NCBI GenBank assembly: GCA_045531585.1
Contig: JAZSEH010000056.1
Span: forward strand, 7,261 to 71,260
DNA length: 64,000 nt
DNA from: SIG587 sp045531585
Lineage (GTDB): Bacteria; Bacillota; Clostridia; Oscillospirales; Acutalibacteraceae
Direction of reading: 5' to 3'
A program made the position numbers and the translations under genes. The notes beneath the pieces were generated by a model that worked only from the letters and a program-made list of their open reading frames with translations, made no database searches and was not told where the DNA came from. Positions within the stretch are counted from its first letter, which is position 1. Each line of letters starts with the position of its first letter. Shown here piece by piece: positions 16,943-25,617 of this stretch.

Positions 16943-17913
16943 GGCTTCTTTATATTCTTGATTATCTGCGCCGTTATTCCGATGAGGAGCATCCCGTCTC
17001 CACGCCTCAGATAATCGACTACCTTGAAAAGCAGGGAGTAGAGGCTGAACGAAAATCGGTATACAGGGACGTGGAAATACTCATTGATTACGGCTACGAT
17101 ATAGTCCTTAACAGGGGTGCAGGCGGCGGCTACTTCTTGTGTTCAAGACAGTTTGAGGAGCCTGAAATACGCCTCCTTACCGACGCGGTGCAGTCTGCAG
17201 GCTTTATAACCGCAAAAAAATCCCGTGAGCTTATATCAAAGCTTGAGGATATGAACAGCATCCACGAAAAGGAAAAGCACAGCGGTTATTCCTACATCGA
17301 TATTAGCCACAAGTGTAAAAATGAGGAGATATATTATACCATTGACCGCCTTTCAAACGCCATTGAAAAGGGGAAAATGGTCAGTTTTAAATATGCAAAG
17401 CGAATCCTGACGCAGGAGCGAAGAGTGGAGCTTCAGGAAAAGCATATGGAGGTAAGCCCTTACGCCCTTGTGTGGCAGGATGACAGCTACTACCTTGTTT
17501 GCAATAACCCTAAGTATAACAATTTAATGAACCTGCGCCTTGACCGTATGCGTTCCGTGAAACAGCTTGATGTTTCTTCGCGCCACTTCAGCGAGGTCAG
17601 CGAGTATAAGGATGCCTTCAATATATCCGATTACGTGTCAAAAAACTTTAATATGTTCAGCGGTGAGCCTACCGAGATAAAGCTCCGCTGTGATACCGCC
17701 CTGCTTGAGCAGGTAATTGACCGCTTCGGTGAGGATATATTCTATTTAAATGTGGAAAACGGTCATTTTGATTTTAACGTTAAGGCCAATTTAAGTGAGG
17801 GTCTGGTTAGCTGGATATTACAGTTTGGCAGTAAGCTTGAAGCCCTTGCGCCACAGAGCCTTCGCGATATGATAAAGGCAAGGCTTGAGGAATTAAATAA
17901 TATTTATAACTAA
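16915..17913 (+). CDS. HTH/WYL-domain transcriptional regulator
   Basis: The 332-residue protein has a DeoR-like winged helix in its first 70 residues (VRLLYILDYLRRYSDEE, then RKSVYRDVEILIDYGYDI). A WYL ligand-sensing domain follows at about 150-235 (VSFKYAK, then VSPYALVWQDDSYYLVCN) and a C-terminal extension ends it. WYL regulators respond to nucleotides or single-stranded DNA in several characterised cases; the ligand here is unknown. GGGGAGG lies 5 bases before the ATG. It is the last gene of the housekeeping run. Confidence 0.85.
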   Translation: MAKQSGQKVRLLYILDYLRRYSDEEHPVSTPQIIDYLEKQGVEAERKSVYRDVEILIDYGYDIVLNRGAGGGYFLCSRQFEEPEIRLLTDAVQSAGFITAKKSRELISKLEDMNSIHEKEKHSGYSYIDISHKCKNEEIYYTIDRLSNAIEKGKMVSFKYAKRILTQERRVELQEKHMEVSPYALVWQDDSYYLVCNNPKYNNLMNLRLDRMRSVKQLDVSSRHFSEVSEYKDAFNISDYVSKNFNMFSGEPTEIKLRCDTALLEQVIDRFGEDIFYLNVENGHFDFNVKANLSEGLVSWILQFGSKLEALAPQSLRDMIKARLEELNNIYN

Positions 17914-17954
17914 TACACTTTAGTGATTAACGATTTCCTCTAGGTGAATTTGTA

Positions 17955-17983
17955 TTGCGGCGAAAAAAGAATAGTGATATAAT
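17955..17983 (+). promoter_or_regulatory. Sigma-A type promoter of the DUF5067-like gene
   Basis: TTGCGG (17955-17960), a 17-base spacer and a perfect TATAAT (17978-17983) lie about 30 bases before the start. Confidence 0.6.
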
Positions 17984-18015
17984 ACAGTTATAGTAGTATA
18001 AAAGGATGTGTTTAT

Positions 18016-18492
18016 ATGAAAAAGCGTTATGTTGTTTTAATAATTATCGGTGCCTTATTAGTTAATCTTGTTGTTTTACCATTTTTATCACCAATATCGG
18101 CACTTTGGATAGGTACAATTTTTGAATCTATAGACGGCAATAATGCAGAAATTGAAATAGATAGTTTTCGCCTGTGTGAAGATATAGATGGTAAAGATGT
18201 AATTATAATCAAGTACTTATTAAAAAACAACGGCAAAGAACCTACATCACTTTTATATGAAGGCGATTTTTATGTTTACCAGGAAGGCGTTAGCCTTGTT
18301 GAATGTTTTGACGAACTTCCCAACGAGTGCCATTATGATTTAGATGACCAATATAAAGATATAAAAGGTGGCGTAGAGTATTGCGCCGAGATAGCTTATT
18401 GGCTTGAATATCCTGATAAGGATGTGGAGGTTGAGGTTAATGATTACGGCCTTTTTGGTAATAAAAAGGAAAAGGTTTTTGTAATTAAATGA
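18016..18492 (+). CDS. DUF5067-like exported or membrane-anchored protein
   Basis: The 158-residue protein has an N-terminal membrane segment (residues 4-26, YVVLIIIGALLVNLVVLPFL). An immunoglobulin-like beta domain follows: AEIEIDSFRLCEDIDGKDVI, then IKYLLKNNGKEPTSLLYEGDF and VYQEGVSL. That pattern (ligand-free beta sandwich with a phrase like NNGKEPTS) resembles DUF5067/DUF4352 proteins of Clostridia. No lipobox is visible. It is a single-gene unit with its own promoter and a shared terminator. Function unknown. Confidence 0.55.
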   Translation: MKKRYVVLIIIGALLVNLVVLPFLSPISALWIGTIFESIDGNNAEIEIDSFRLCEDIDGKDVIIIKYLLKNNGKEPTSLLYEGDFYVYQEGVSLVECFDELPNECHYDLDDQYKDIKGGVEYCAEIAYWLEYPDKDVEVEVNDYGLFGNKKEKVFVIK

Positions 18493-18498
18493 AAATAA

Positions 18499-18528
18499 AG
18501 AAATCCGCAGCGAAGGCTGCGGATTTCT
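18499..18528. terminator. Terminator between convergent genes
   Basis: A 13-bp perfect stem (AGAAATCCGCAGC / GCTGCGGATTTCT) with a GAAG loop lies at the junction of the two convergent genes. It touches the stop codon of the ygiQ-like gene. Confidence 0.75.
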
Positions 18529-20389
18529 ACTTTTTCTTCTTATGTGTATTTCTTATGGTGGGCTTTTTCTTCTTTTGAAGGGAGGTATCGTTCCTATCAG
18601 GGGCTACAAGACAGTTTTTGCCCGTACCTATAAGGTCATATCTTCCCGCACTCTTAAGCGCCGAAAGCACTATAGCGCGGTTTTCGGGCTTAAAGTATTG
18701 CAGAAGTGCGCGTTGCTGAGCCTTCTCCTTCATTGTGCGGGGCACATATACGGGCTGCATGGTGTTAGGGTCAAGCCCCGTATAGAACATACAGGTGGAA
18801 ATGGTACCCGGTGTGGGATAAAAATCCTGCACCTGCTCCGGATGTAGCCCCTCTTTTTTAAGGAAAACCGCCAGCTCTATGGCATCCTTTATGGTGCTTC
18901 CGGGGTGGGAAGACATAAGGTAGGGAACTAAAAACTGCTCCTTGTTAACACTTTTTGTAAGCTCATAAAAGCGCTTTTTAAACTTTTGATAGGTGGCAAT
19001 TTTTGGCTTGCCCATATATTTTAAAACGTTATCACTGCAGTGCTCGGGGGCAACCTTAAGCTGACCGCTTGTGTGGTGCTCTATAAGCTCCTTGAAAAAG
19101 CTTTCATCGCTGTCGGCTACAAGGTAATCAAAGCGTATACCCGAGCGGATAAAAATTTTCTTTACCTTGGGGATTTTCCTGAGTTTTCGCAGTAATGACA
19201 GGTAATCGCTGTGGTCCACCTTCACAGCAGGGCAAATATCGGGTGCAAGACATTTTTTACCCTTGCAAAGCCCGTTTTTTAACTGTTTATCACAGGATGG
19301 GGCACGAAAGTTTGCCGTAGGGCCGCCCACGTCGTGAATATATCCCTTAAAGTCGGGCATTTTGGTAATTTTTTCTACCTCTTTTATAACCGATTCGTGA
19401 CTTCTGCAGGCTATCTGTCTGCCCTGATGAAAGGCAAGGGAGCAGAAGTTACAGGCACCAAAGCAGCCGCGGTTATGAATAACCGAGAACTTTACTTCCT
19501 TTATGGCATCAACACCGCCCATCGCCTCATAGGAGGGATGATAATCGCGCATATAGGGCAGGGCATATACCTCATCCATTTCCTCTTGAGAAAGGGGAGG
19601 CATAGGGGGATTTTGAACGAGTATTTTATTGCCGTGGCGCTGGATAACGGTTTTACCCCGTACCGCATCCTGCTCATCCTGCTGTATGCGGCAGGATATG
19701 GCATATTGCCTCTTGCCTGAATCGGTAGGCTCCCTAACTATATCGTAGGCAGGGCACTCGCTGCAGGGGCGGGGAGTGTAGTCCTTAGCCGCTACCGCAA
19801 AGCAGGTGCCTAAAATATCGGTAAGCCGGTTTATTTTCTCTCCGCTGTCAAGGCGCCTTGCAATCTCCACAACGTGCTTTTCGCCCATACCGTACATAAG
19901 AAGGTCGGCACCTGAGTCAATTAAAATGGATGGGCGCACCTTGTCATCCCAATAGTCATAATGGGCAAATCGGCGGAGGGATGCTTCAATGCCGCCAATG
20001 GCAACGGGAACGTCCCCAAATAGGCGACGGACGTTTTTAGTGTAAACAATGGTTGCCCTGTCGGGACGGCGACCTGCTTTGCCGCCGGGGGTGTAGGTAT
20101 CATCACTACGGCGTTTTTTAGCGGCGGTATAATGTGCCACCATAGAATCAATATTTCCGCCGTTTATAAAAAAGGCAAGGCGAGGAGTACCGAAAATAGT
20201 ATAGTCGGTATCCTTTGTGGGCTGGGGAATAATGCATACCTTAAAGCCTGCGCCTTCCAGCACTCGGGAGATAACAGCGGTGCCAAAGCTGGGGTGGTCC
20301 ACATAGGCGTCCCCCGTAATTATTATTATGTCAGGCTGTTTCCAGCCGTAGTTTTCCATTTCTTTTCTTGTAATAGGTAAAAAGGGCAT
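18527..20389 (-). CDS. YgiQ-family radical SAM protein
   Basis: The 620-residue protein opens MPFLPITRKEMENYGW, as this family does. The radical-SAM cysteine motif is CFGACNFC (around 302-309), followed by FHQGRQI and HDVGGPTANF. The conserved segment IGGIEASLRRFAHYDYWDD belongs to the N-terminal B12-like region. A lysine-rich tail ends the protein. YgiQ proteins probably carry an iron-sulfur cluster and catalyse a still undefined radical reaction. AGGATG precedes the ATG. It has no gene partner here. Confidence 0.9.
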   Translation of the reverse strand: MPFLPITRKEMENYGWKQPDIIIITGDAYVDHPSFGTAVISRVLEGAGFKVCIIPQPTKDTDYTIFGTPRLAFFINGGNIDSMVAHYTAAKKRRSDDTYTPGGKAGRRPDRATIVYTKNVRRLFGDVPVAIGGIEASLRRFAHYDYWDDKVRPSILIDSGADLLMYGMGEKHVVEIARRLDSGEKINRLTDILGTCFAVAAKDYTPRPCSECPAYDIVREPTDSGKRQYAISCRIQQDEQDAVRGKTVIQRHGNKILVQNPPMPPLSQEEMDEVYALPYMRDYHPSYEAMGGVDAIKEVKFSVIHNRGCFGACNFCSLAFHQGRQIACRSHESVIKEVEKITKMPDFKGYIHDVGGPTANFRAPSCDKQLKNGLCKGKKCLAPDICPAVKVDHSDYLSLLRKLRKIPKVKKIFIRSGIRFDYLVADSDESFFKELIEHHTSGQLKVAPEHCSDNVLKYMGKPKIATYQKFKKRFYELTKSVNKEQFLVPYLMSSHPGSTIKDAIELAVFLKKEGLHPEQVQDFYPTPGTISTCMFYTGLDPNTMQPVYVPRTMKEKAQQRALLQYFKPENRAIVLSALKSAGRYDLIGTGKNCLVAPDRNDTSLQKKKKPTIRNTHKKKK

Positions 20390-20422
20390 AATTTTACATC
20401 CTTAAAATTAGTACATCTTAAT

Positions 20423-20584
20423 TATAATGATAATCGGTAGTCGAAAAGCTTTCAATCAAAGCTTTTCGAAAAACCGCTAAGTGTAGCGGTTTTATGTAAA
20501 TAATCTCTGATTATTTACACCGACATCATTGCAATGATGTTGGTGAAATTATTTATATAATTTCACCAACCTATTTTCATTATA
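20423..20584. repeat. Modular palindromic (MITE-like) element, 162 bp
   Basis: The ends TATAATGATAATCGG and CCTATTTTCATTATA are inverted copies. The interior is a chain of separate perfect or near-perfect hairpins: CGAAAAGCTTT/AAAGCTTTTCG, AAACCGCT/AGCGGTTT, GTAAATAATC/GATTATTTAC, ATCATTGCAATGAT and GGTGAAATTAT/ATAATTTCACC. Several of these modules recur in the element at the window's right end. There is no coding capacity. It separates the divergent ygiQ-like and yifB genes. Confidence 0.8.
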
Positions 20585-20615
20585 TTATATATTTTGTAAA
20601 AATGCAAATAAGTCG

Positions 20616-20644
20616 TTGAGAATTGTTATATTTTGGTATATAAT
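20616..20644 (+). promoter_or_regulatory. Sigma-A promoter of yifB
   Basis: TTGAGA (20616-20621), a 17-base spacer and TATAAT (20639-20644), starting about 30 bases after the palindromic element ends. Confidence 0.65.
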
Positions 20645-20665
20645 GGAAATGAATGAGGTGTTAAA

Positions 20666-22198
20666 ATGTTTGCAAGTTTAAAAAGTGTTGCCATTTTCGG
20701 TATGGAATCATATATGCTTGAAATCGAGACGGATTTATCAAACGGCCTTCCTGCCTTTGACATAGTTGGCCTGCCCGATGCTTCGGTAAAGGAGTCAAGG
20801 GACAGGGTGCGCTCGGCCCTAAAAAACTGCGGATTTAAATTCCCCGTTGGCAGAATAACCGTAAATCTTGCCCCTGCCGACCTTAGAAAAGAGGGCCCTG
20901 TTTACGACCTTCCCATACTTATAAGCATTCTTCTTGCATCAAAACAGCTTAATTTATCGGTGAGTGATGCGGCCTTTATAGGTGAAGTATCCCTTGACGG
21001 TAAAATACGCCCCGTAAACGGTGTGCTTGCAATGGCTATCTGCGCTAAGGAAAACGGCGTTAAAAGCTTTTACGTTCCCGCATCTAACGCTACGGAAGCC
21101 GCCGTGGTTGACGGCATTAACATCTATCCAATAAATACTATAGAGGACCTCATCCTCCATTTAAGAGGGGAGAGGGAAATAATAGCGGCACAGTCCCAAA
21201 GCTTTGCACATACCCCCACCTATGAGGGGCTTGATTTCTGTGACGTCAGGGGACAGACCGCCGCTAAGCGTGCCCTTGAGGTCGCCGCCGCAGGTGGGCA
21301 TAATATTTTGCTTATAGGCCCTCCCGGATCAGGAAAAAGTATGCTGGCCAAAAGAATGCCCACTATTTTACCTGAAATGACCTTTGAGGAATCTATTCAA
21401 ACCACAAAAATACACTCCATAGCAGGTATTCTTGACCCTGAAAAACCCTTGGTTACAACCAGACCCTTCCGTTCGCCTCACCATACGGTATCTGCCGCAG
21501 GTCTTGCAGGGGGCGGTGCTGTGCCAAGACCGGGTGAGCTTTCCCTTGCCCATAACGGCGTACTGTTTTTGGATGAGCTGCCTGAGTTTCATCGCGACGT
21601 TATGGAGGCTATGCGTCAACCCATTGAGGACGGTAAGGTAACAATTTCCCGTGTGGCAGGTACCTTAACCTATCCAAGCTCGGTTACGGTTGTTGCCGCA
21701 ATGAATCCCTGCCCCTGCGGCTTTTACGGTCATCCGTCGGGCCGCTGTACCTGTAGTGAGAATATTGTGCGTAAGTATTTAAACCGTATTTCAGGTCCTA
21801 TGCTTGACCGACTTGACCTGCATATTGAGGTGCCTGCGGTGGATTATAACTCCCTTAATTCCAACGTTAAGCAGGAAACCTCCGCCCAGATAAGAGAAAG
21901 GGTTAATGCCGCAAGAGCTATACAAACAAAGAGATACGAGGGCACAGGTATTACCTGCAACGCAAGACTTACCCCTGCACTTCTTAAAAAATACTGCGTT
22001 ATGTCTGAGGCTGCTTCAAACATCCTACGCGCCGCCTTTGACAGGCTTGGTATGTCAGCCAGAGCCTATGACAGACTTTTAAAGGTGGCACGCACCATTG
22101 CCGACCTTGAGGGCAGTGAAAATATTGAGGCTGCCCATATTTCTCAGGCAATACAATTCAGAAGCCTTGACCGTAAGTATTGGGGTAATGAGGAATAA
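20666..22198 (+). CDS. yifB: YifB/ComM-family Mg-chelatase-like AAA+ ATPase
   Basis: The 510-residue protein has an N-terminal Lon-protease-like domain (DIVGLPDASVKESRDRVRSA). A Mg-chelatase ATPase domain follows with Walker A GPPGSGKSM and Walker B VLFLDELPEF, then a cysteine-rich loop (MNPCPCGFYGH, RCTC) and a C-terminal helical domain. Relatives (ComM) act as branch-migration helicases in natural transformation. It is preceded by its own promoter. Its stop is followed 2 bases later by a decayed GIY-YIG gene. Confidence 0.92.
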   Translation: MFASLKSVAIFGMESYMLEIETDLSNGLPAFDIVGLPDASVKESRDRVRSALKNCGFKFPVGRITVNLAPADLRKEGPVYDLPILISILLASKQLNLSVSDAAFIGEVSLDGKIRPVNGVLAMAICAKENGVKSFYVPASNATEAAVVDGINIYPINTIEDLILHLRGEREIIAAQSQSFAHTPTYEGLDFCDVRGQTAAKRALEVAAAGGHNILLIGPPGSGKSMLAKRMPTILPEMTFEESIQTTKIHSIAGILDPEKPLVTTRPFRSPHHTVSAAGLAGGGAVPRPGELSLAHNGVLFLDELPEFHRDVMEAMRQPIEDGKVTISRVAGTLTYPSSVTVVAAMNPCPCGFYGHPSGRCTCSENIVRKYLNRISGPMLDRLDLHIEVPAVDYNSLNSNVKQETSAQIRERVNAARAIQTKRYEGTGITCNARLTPALLKKYCVMSEAASNILRAAFDRLGMSARAYDRLLKVARTIADLEGSENIEAAHISQAIQFRSLDRKYWGNEE

Positions 22199-22200
22199 AA

Positions 22201-22538
22201 TGAACTATTATGTATATATCCTCTCCAATAATACAAATGTTGCGATTTATACAGGTGTAACCAATGATATTATTCGCAGGGTTTATGAGCATAAAAACAA
22301 TATAAATCCCAAAAGTTTTACGTCGAAATATAGTATACATAAGCTTGTTTATTTTGAAATTACGACAGATGCTTATTCAGCAATTGCTTTTTTCGCTTTG
22401 GTTGAAACGGCGATATCATTTGGCGCTGGACTTTGGAACGATGCTCCTGCACTTGCTGCGGCATATAATTATTGGATGAAGGTTATCCAAACTTTATCAC
22501 CCGCTGTTTCAAGTTCTGCACAGTATGTTCCTGCATAA
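22201..22538 (+). pseudogene. GIY-YIG nuclease-like gene with a replaced C-terminal part
   Basis: From ATG 22201 the first 60 residues follow the small GIY-YIG family (UPF0213-like): YYVYILSNNTN, YTGVTNDIIRRVYEHK, then SFTSKYSIHKLVYFE. After DAYSAIA the sequence departs. The expected EKQIKxW segment, which carries the catalytic glutamate and ends the domain, is absent, and an unrelated alanine-rich stretch runs for about 50 codons. I read this as an intact N-terminal half joined by deletion or recombination to foreign sequence, so probably inactive. It could still be expressed from yifB read-through. Confidence 0.6.
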
Positions 22539-22580
22539 AGATAATTTAACTGAAATATTGTTATCATATGGGAGGTTGCT

Positions 22581-23171
22581 ATGAAAAAATTATATATGAA
22601 AAGGATATTAATATTAATTTTAATTTTAGTTTTTGTCATCACTGTTCTTTTGGCTTTTTTAATACAAATAGGTAAAAACAGAAGAACAACCTATGTTTTG
22701 TCTCCTAAAATATGTTTAGCATTATTCGGTTGCGAACCTAACAACTTCGCTAATTGGGAATTGGATATTTATTCTACAACAGAGGATTTTCGAGAAAAGG
22801 CATTTGTCGATGGAGAAGGGAATTTAGTTCTTAGTTTAAATACAGCACAAAAAAAGGCGTTTCGCAATAAAAATTGGGGAATAGGTGTTGATGTTTTAAG
22901 AAAAAGTGAAAATATGGAAATAACTGAAGACTGTACACAAATCACAATATATGGTTATAAAGAAACATTGTTCACCGATCTTTCTAATTTTGTAGTAGGC
23001 GCAAGTTCATTAGGTGTGGAGCAATTATTAAATGGTAGAGATCCATCTACAATTGCAGTTAAAATTATAGTTAAAGACGGTGTTACTGGTGAAACAGTTT
23101 ACTCAGTAGTTTGGCCGGATGAAGAGTTTGTTTTCGAATTTGGGGATTATCAATTCAGCGAAAAACCATAA
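22581..23171 (+). CDS. Hypothetical membrane-anchored protein, 196 residues
   Basis: I do not recognise the family. GGGAGG lies 7 bases before the ATG. The N-terminus is a strong membrane segment or uncleaved signal (residues 7-30, KRILILILILVFVITVLLAF), followed by a basic stop and an extracytoplasmic part of about 165 residues that looks mixed alpha/beta (KICLALFGCEPNNFANWELD, then TQITIYGYKE and VKIIVKDGVTGETVYSVVW). The gene is AT-rich compared with yifB and lies between a decayed gene and an IS200 copy, a setting that suggests recent acquisition. Confidence 0.6.
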   Translation: MKKLYMKRILILILILVFVITVLLAFLIQIGKNRRTTYVLSPKICLALFGCEPNNFANWELDIYSTTEDFREKAFVDGEGNLVLSLNTAQKKAFRNKNWGIGVDVLRKSENMEITEDCTQITIYGYKETLFTDLSNFVVGASSLGVEQLLNGRDPSTIAVKIIVKDGVTGETVYSVVWPDEEFVFEFGDYQFSEKP

Positions 23172-23261
23172 TCAGGTATAGTGCGATAATTTAATTGTTT
23201 TGAGAAAGATATAGTACATTCCACTATCCTAACCTAACTCTCTTCTTTGTTCATATTAATG

Positions 23262-24098
23262 TACTCCTTCTGGGGGGAACAGCCAGCGCAAGCTGGCTGT
23301 TCTTCTTTGGTGCCTTTAGGTGTGGAAATAAACCCCCGGTTCTACCGGGGGAAGAAAAAAGAGCGAAGCTACAATAAAACGGGCGAGGCGAAGCTAAGCC
23401 CAAAAAACTATAGATAAAAGAAGAACCTCTTGTATAATAGTAATGGTTTGGCAACCGCATTACAAAAATACAGGAGGTTTTTCAAATGAATGGAAATAAT
23501 GAGATAAAAAGCAGTTCACACTCAAAATACAGATGTCAGTACCATATAGTTTTCGCACCAAAATACAGACGAAAAGAAATATATGGAAAAATCAAAAAAG
23601 ACATAGGAGAAATTTTGAGAAAATTATGTGTTCAAAAGGGAGTAGAAATAATAGAGGCAGAAGCGTGCCCCGACCACATACATATGCTTGTAAGTATCCC
23701 ACCGCACATAAGTATAGCACAATTTATGGGATATCTCAAGGGTAAAAGTTCGCTGATGATTTTTGACCGACACGCAAATTTAAAGTACAAGTACGGCACC
23801 AGAAGTTTCTGGTGCCGAGGCTATTATGTGGATACGGTCGGTCGAAACAAAAAGGTTATAGCAGAATACATAAGGAATCAGTTAGAAGAAGATTACGCAG
23901 CAGAACAAATTAGTATAAAAGAATTCATTGACCCGTTCACGGGTAACAAGAAGTAAAAGGCAAAAAAAGACAGCCGCACGTGAGCGGCTGCCCGAGATTG
24001 TAATGCGTTGCTAAACTTTCAGTGCCCCTTTTAGGGGTTAAGCCAGTAGTCACCCCTTATAGGGGTGGTGCATACCACCGGTTTACCGGTGGTTATGA
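23262..24098 (+). mobile_element. IS200/IS605-group insertion sequence (single tnpA)
   Basis: A lone Y1 transposase gene is flanked by subterminal hairpins, as in IS200. On the left are AACAGCCAGC/GCTGGCTGTT (about 23279-23302) and CCCCCGGT/ACCGGGGG (about 23333-23351). On the right are CACCCC/GGGGTG and CCACCGGT/ACCGGTGG (up to about 24094). The exact ends and the target tetranucleotide cannot be set without a second copy, so the limits are approximate. No tnpB is present. Confidence 0.65.
23486..23956 (+). CDS. tnpA: IS200/IS605-family Y1 transposase TnpA
   Basis: The 156-residue HUH single-strand transposase cuts and joins subterminal-hairpin ends. The family start is SKYRCQYHIVFAPKYRR. 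The HUH pair is His64-Ile-His66 in DHIHMLV, and the catalytic tyrosine is Tyr128 in AEYIRNQ. Length is normal and no frameshift is seen, so it looks intact. GGAGG lies 12 bases before the ATG. Confidence 0.93.
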   Translation: MNGNNEIKSSSHSKYRCQYHIVFAPKYRRKEIYGKIKKDIGEILRKLCVQKGVEIIEAEACPDHIHMLVSIPPHISIAQFMGYLKGKSSLMIFDRHANLKYKYGTRSFWCRGYYVDTVGRNKKVIAEYIRNQLEEDYAAEQISIKEFIDPFTGNKK

Positions 24099-24127
24099 TT
24101 TTGCTTTTGAACAAAAGTGTTATATTC

Positions 24128-25381
24128 TTATAAAACAATTGTATTAAATGATTGAGGCTTTAAAACATAGTTTTTGCCTTCAAGGGTTAATACCTTTTGG
24201 CTATTATAAGGATTTATTGTTACCAAAACTATACTGCCGTCAGGATTTTTAAATGCCGCACTGCAGGAGGAATGAGGTCCAACGGTTTTCAGCATTACTG
24301 CGCCCTTTTTAACAAAATGGGAGAAATGCTTAACACAGTAATACTCAGGATTTTTAATGTACTTACCATCCTTAATGGTAAACAGGGAATTTTGGTGCCA
24401 GCCCCAGGTGCTGAGACCACCCTCTTTAAGTACCATATTCCAATATACGTTTGCCCTTGCACCGCCGCGGAAGCTGCGCCTATAAAGCTCAAATACATGC
24501 ATTGCGTGGTCCCAAGTATTGTTTCCGTCACCGCATTCGCATTCGGTATGTACCGCATCCTTTTCAGGATAATCTTCCATAAACATCTGTATCTCATCGG
24601 TGGCACTCCACTGGAAGCCTGCTCCGCCAATGGCATTACGAATTTTTTTGTTTTGCAAAATTGTGTTAAATATTTTTGTATAATTCTCTCGCCAACAGTT
24701 GGTACCAAGCCATATTTCACAGCTGTCACCAATTTCATCAATAAGATAATTTGCAAGGAAATTCTCCATCTCCTGAGCGTTATACTGACAGGAGGGGAAT
24801 TTATGGTCACATAAAAATTCGTTTTGTGGATAAAGGTGGGAAATTTTTATACCCTCCTTAGCATATTCCTCAACAAATTTCTTTAAATAAAGGGCATAAG
24901 CCTTCAGGTTCTCCTCGGTTTGCACAAGTCTGCCGTGATTACAGGCCTGGGGATATTTCATCCAGGTGGGAGGGCTCCAGGGTGATGCAAAGAAGGTCAT
25001 TTCGGGACAGCGCTCCTGCGCCCTTTTAATTGCAGGAATAATATAAGCTTTATCCCTCTCAATTGAGAAGTTTTTCATCTCATAATCGTATTTTGTATCG
25101 TTATAGCTGTACCAATCCTCAGCAAAGTCATTAGCTGCAACAGAGATGCGGTTATAGGAAAAATCAAGACCGTCGGCAGTGAACAGGTCATCAAATAATT
25201 CCTCTTGACTTTCAGGTGAAAGGGTGCCGATTTCCTTCATACCTATTTCGTTAAAACAGGCACCAAAGCCCCAAAGCTCCTTGCTGAATGCTTCTCCGAT
25301 TTTCAGCTCCTCACCGGATTCAAGAGAAAATTCGTCGGCTTCAATCCATTTTTCATTTTCGGTTGTGCAAATCCATTTCAT
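24128..25381 (-). CDS. Glycoside hydrolase family 30 enzyme
   Basis: The 417-residue enzyme has the GH30 beta/alpha barrel with a small beta domain at the end. The acid/base is Glu188 in YPQNEF and the nucleophile Glu280 in HTECECG. Supporting motifs are WGFGACFNE, SYNRISVAANDFA and FFASPWSPPTWMK. There is no signal peptide, so it probably works in the cytosol on imported substrate. Subfamilies hydrolyse glucosylceramide, beta-1,6-glucan or xylose-containing chains; the specificity here is not assigned. No glycan transporter is adjacent. Confidence 0.88.
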   Translation of the reverse strand: MKWICTTENEKWIEADEFSLESGEELKIGEAFSKELWGFGACFNEIGMKEIGTLSPESQEELFDDLFTADGLDFSYNRISVAANDFAEDWYSYNDTKYDYEMKNFSIERDKAYIIPAIKRAQERCPEMTFFASPWSPPTWMKYPQACNHGRLVQTEENLKAYALYLKKFVEEYAKEGIKISHLYPQNEFLCDHKFPSCQYNAQEMENFLANYLIDEIGDSCEIWLGTNCWRENYTKIFNTILQNKKIRNAIGGAGFQWSATDEIQMFMEDYPEKDAVHTECECGDGNNTWDHAMHVFELYRRSFRGGARANVYWNMVLKEGGLSTWGWHQNSLFTIKDGKYIKNPEYYCVKHFSHFVKKGAVMLKTVGPHSSCSAAFKNPDGSIVLVTINPYNSQKVLTLEGKNYVLKPQSFNTIVL

Positions 25382-25487
25382 ATTAAAACACCTCTTACTT
25401 AGAGTTTAAAGCATTTAATGTGATTTTTCTAGCAACATTATATACAAACAATAGCCAAAATTTGACTTTTAAGAGTATTAGTTAAAA

Positions 25488-25522
25488 AATCCGTCCGAGT
25501 TCTCTCGGACGGATTTCTTTGA
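25488..25522 (-). terminator. Terminator of the amino-acid ABC operon
   Basis: A 12-bp stem (AATCCGTCCGAG / CTCGGACGGATT) with a 4-base loop is followed by a T run on the minus strand. It lies directly beyond the palindromic element that follows glnQ. Confidence 0.7.
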
Positions 25523-25523
25523 A

Positions 25524-25617
25524 TTAGGTGAAATTATTTATATAATTTCACGGACAATTGTTAATTTGTCCGTGAAAAAGCGCATTTGCGCTTTTTCACC
25601 AACCTATTTTCATTATA
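25524..25617. repeat. Modular palindromic element, 94 bp, abutting glnQ
   Basis: Read on the minus strand it starts TATAATGAAAATAGG and then contains three consecutive hairpins: GTGAAAAAGCGC/GCGCTTTTTCAC, GGACAA/TTGTCC and GTGAAATTAT/ATAATTTCAC. About 94 bases appear identical to the start of the copy at 63862. The second terminal repeat is missing. Its first bases provide the stop codon of the ATPase gene. Confidence 0.8.

Noticed and set aside
23262..24098. IS605 with a TnpB (OMEGA-type) system
   Set aside because: Only tnpA is present; nothing between 22.5 and 24.1 kb encodes a RuvC/zinc-finger TnpB, and the conserved guide-RNA end cannot be supported.
24197..24814. 205-codon forward reading frame inside the GH30 gene
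   Set aside because: It is antisense to a gene with complete catalytic motifs, has no ribosome binding site and its translation resembles no protein family.
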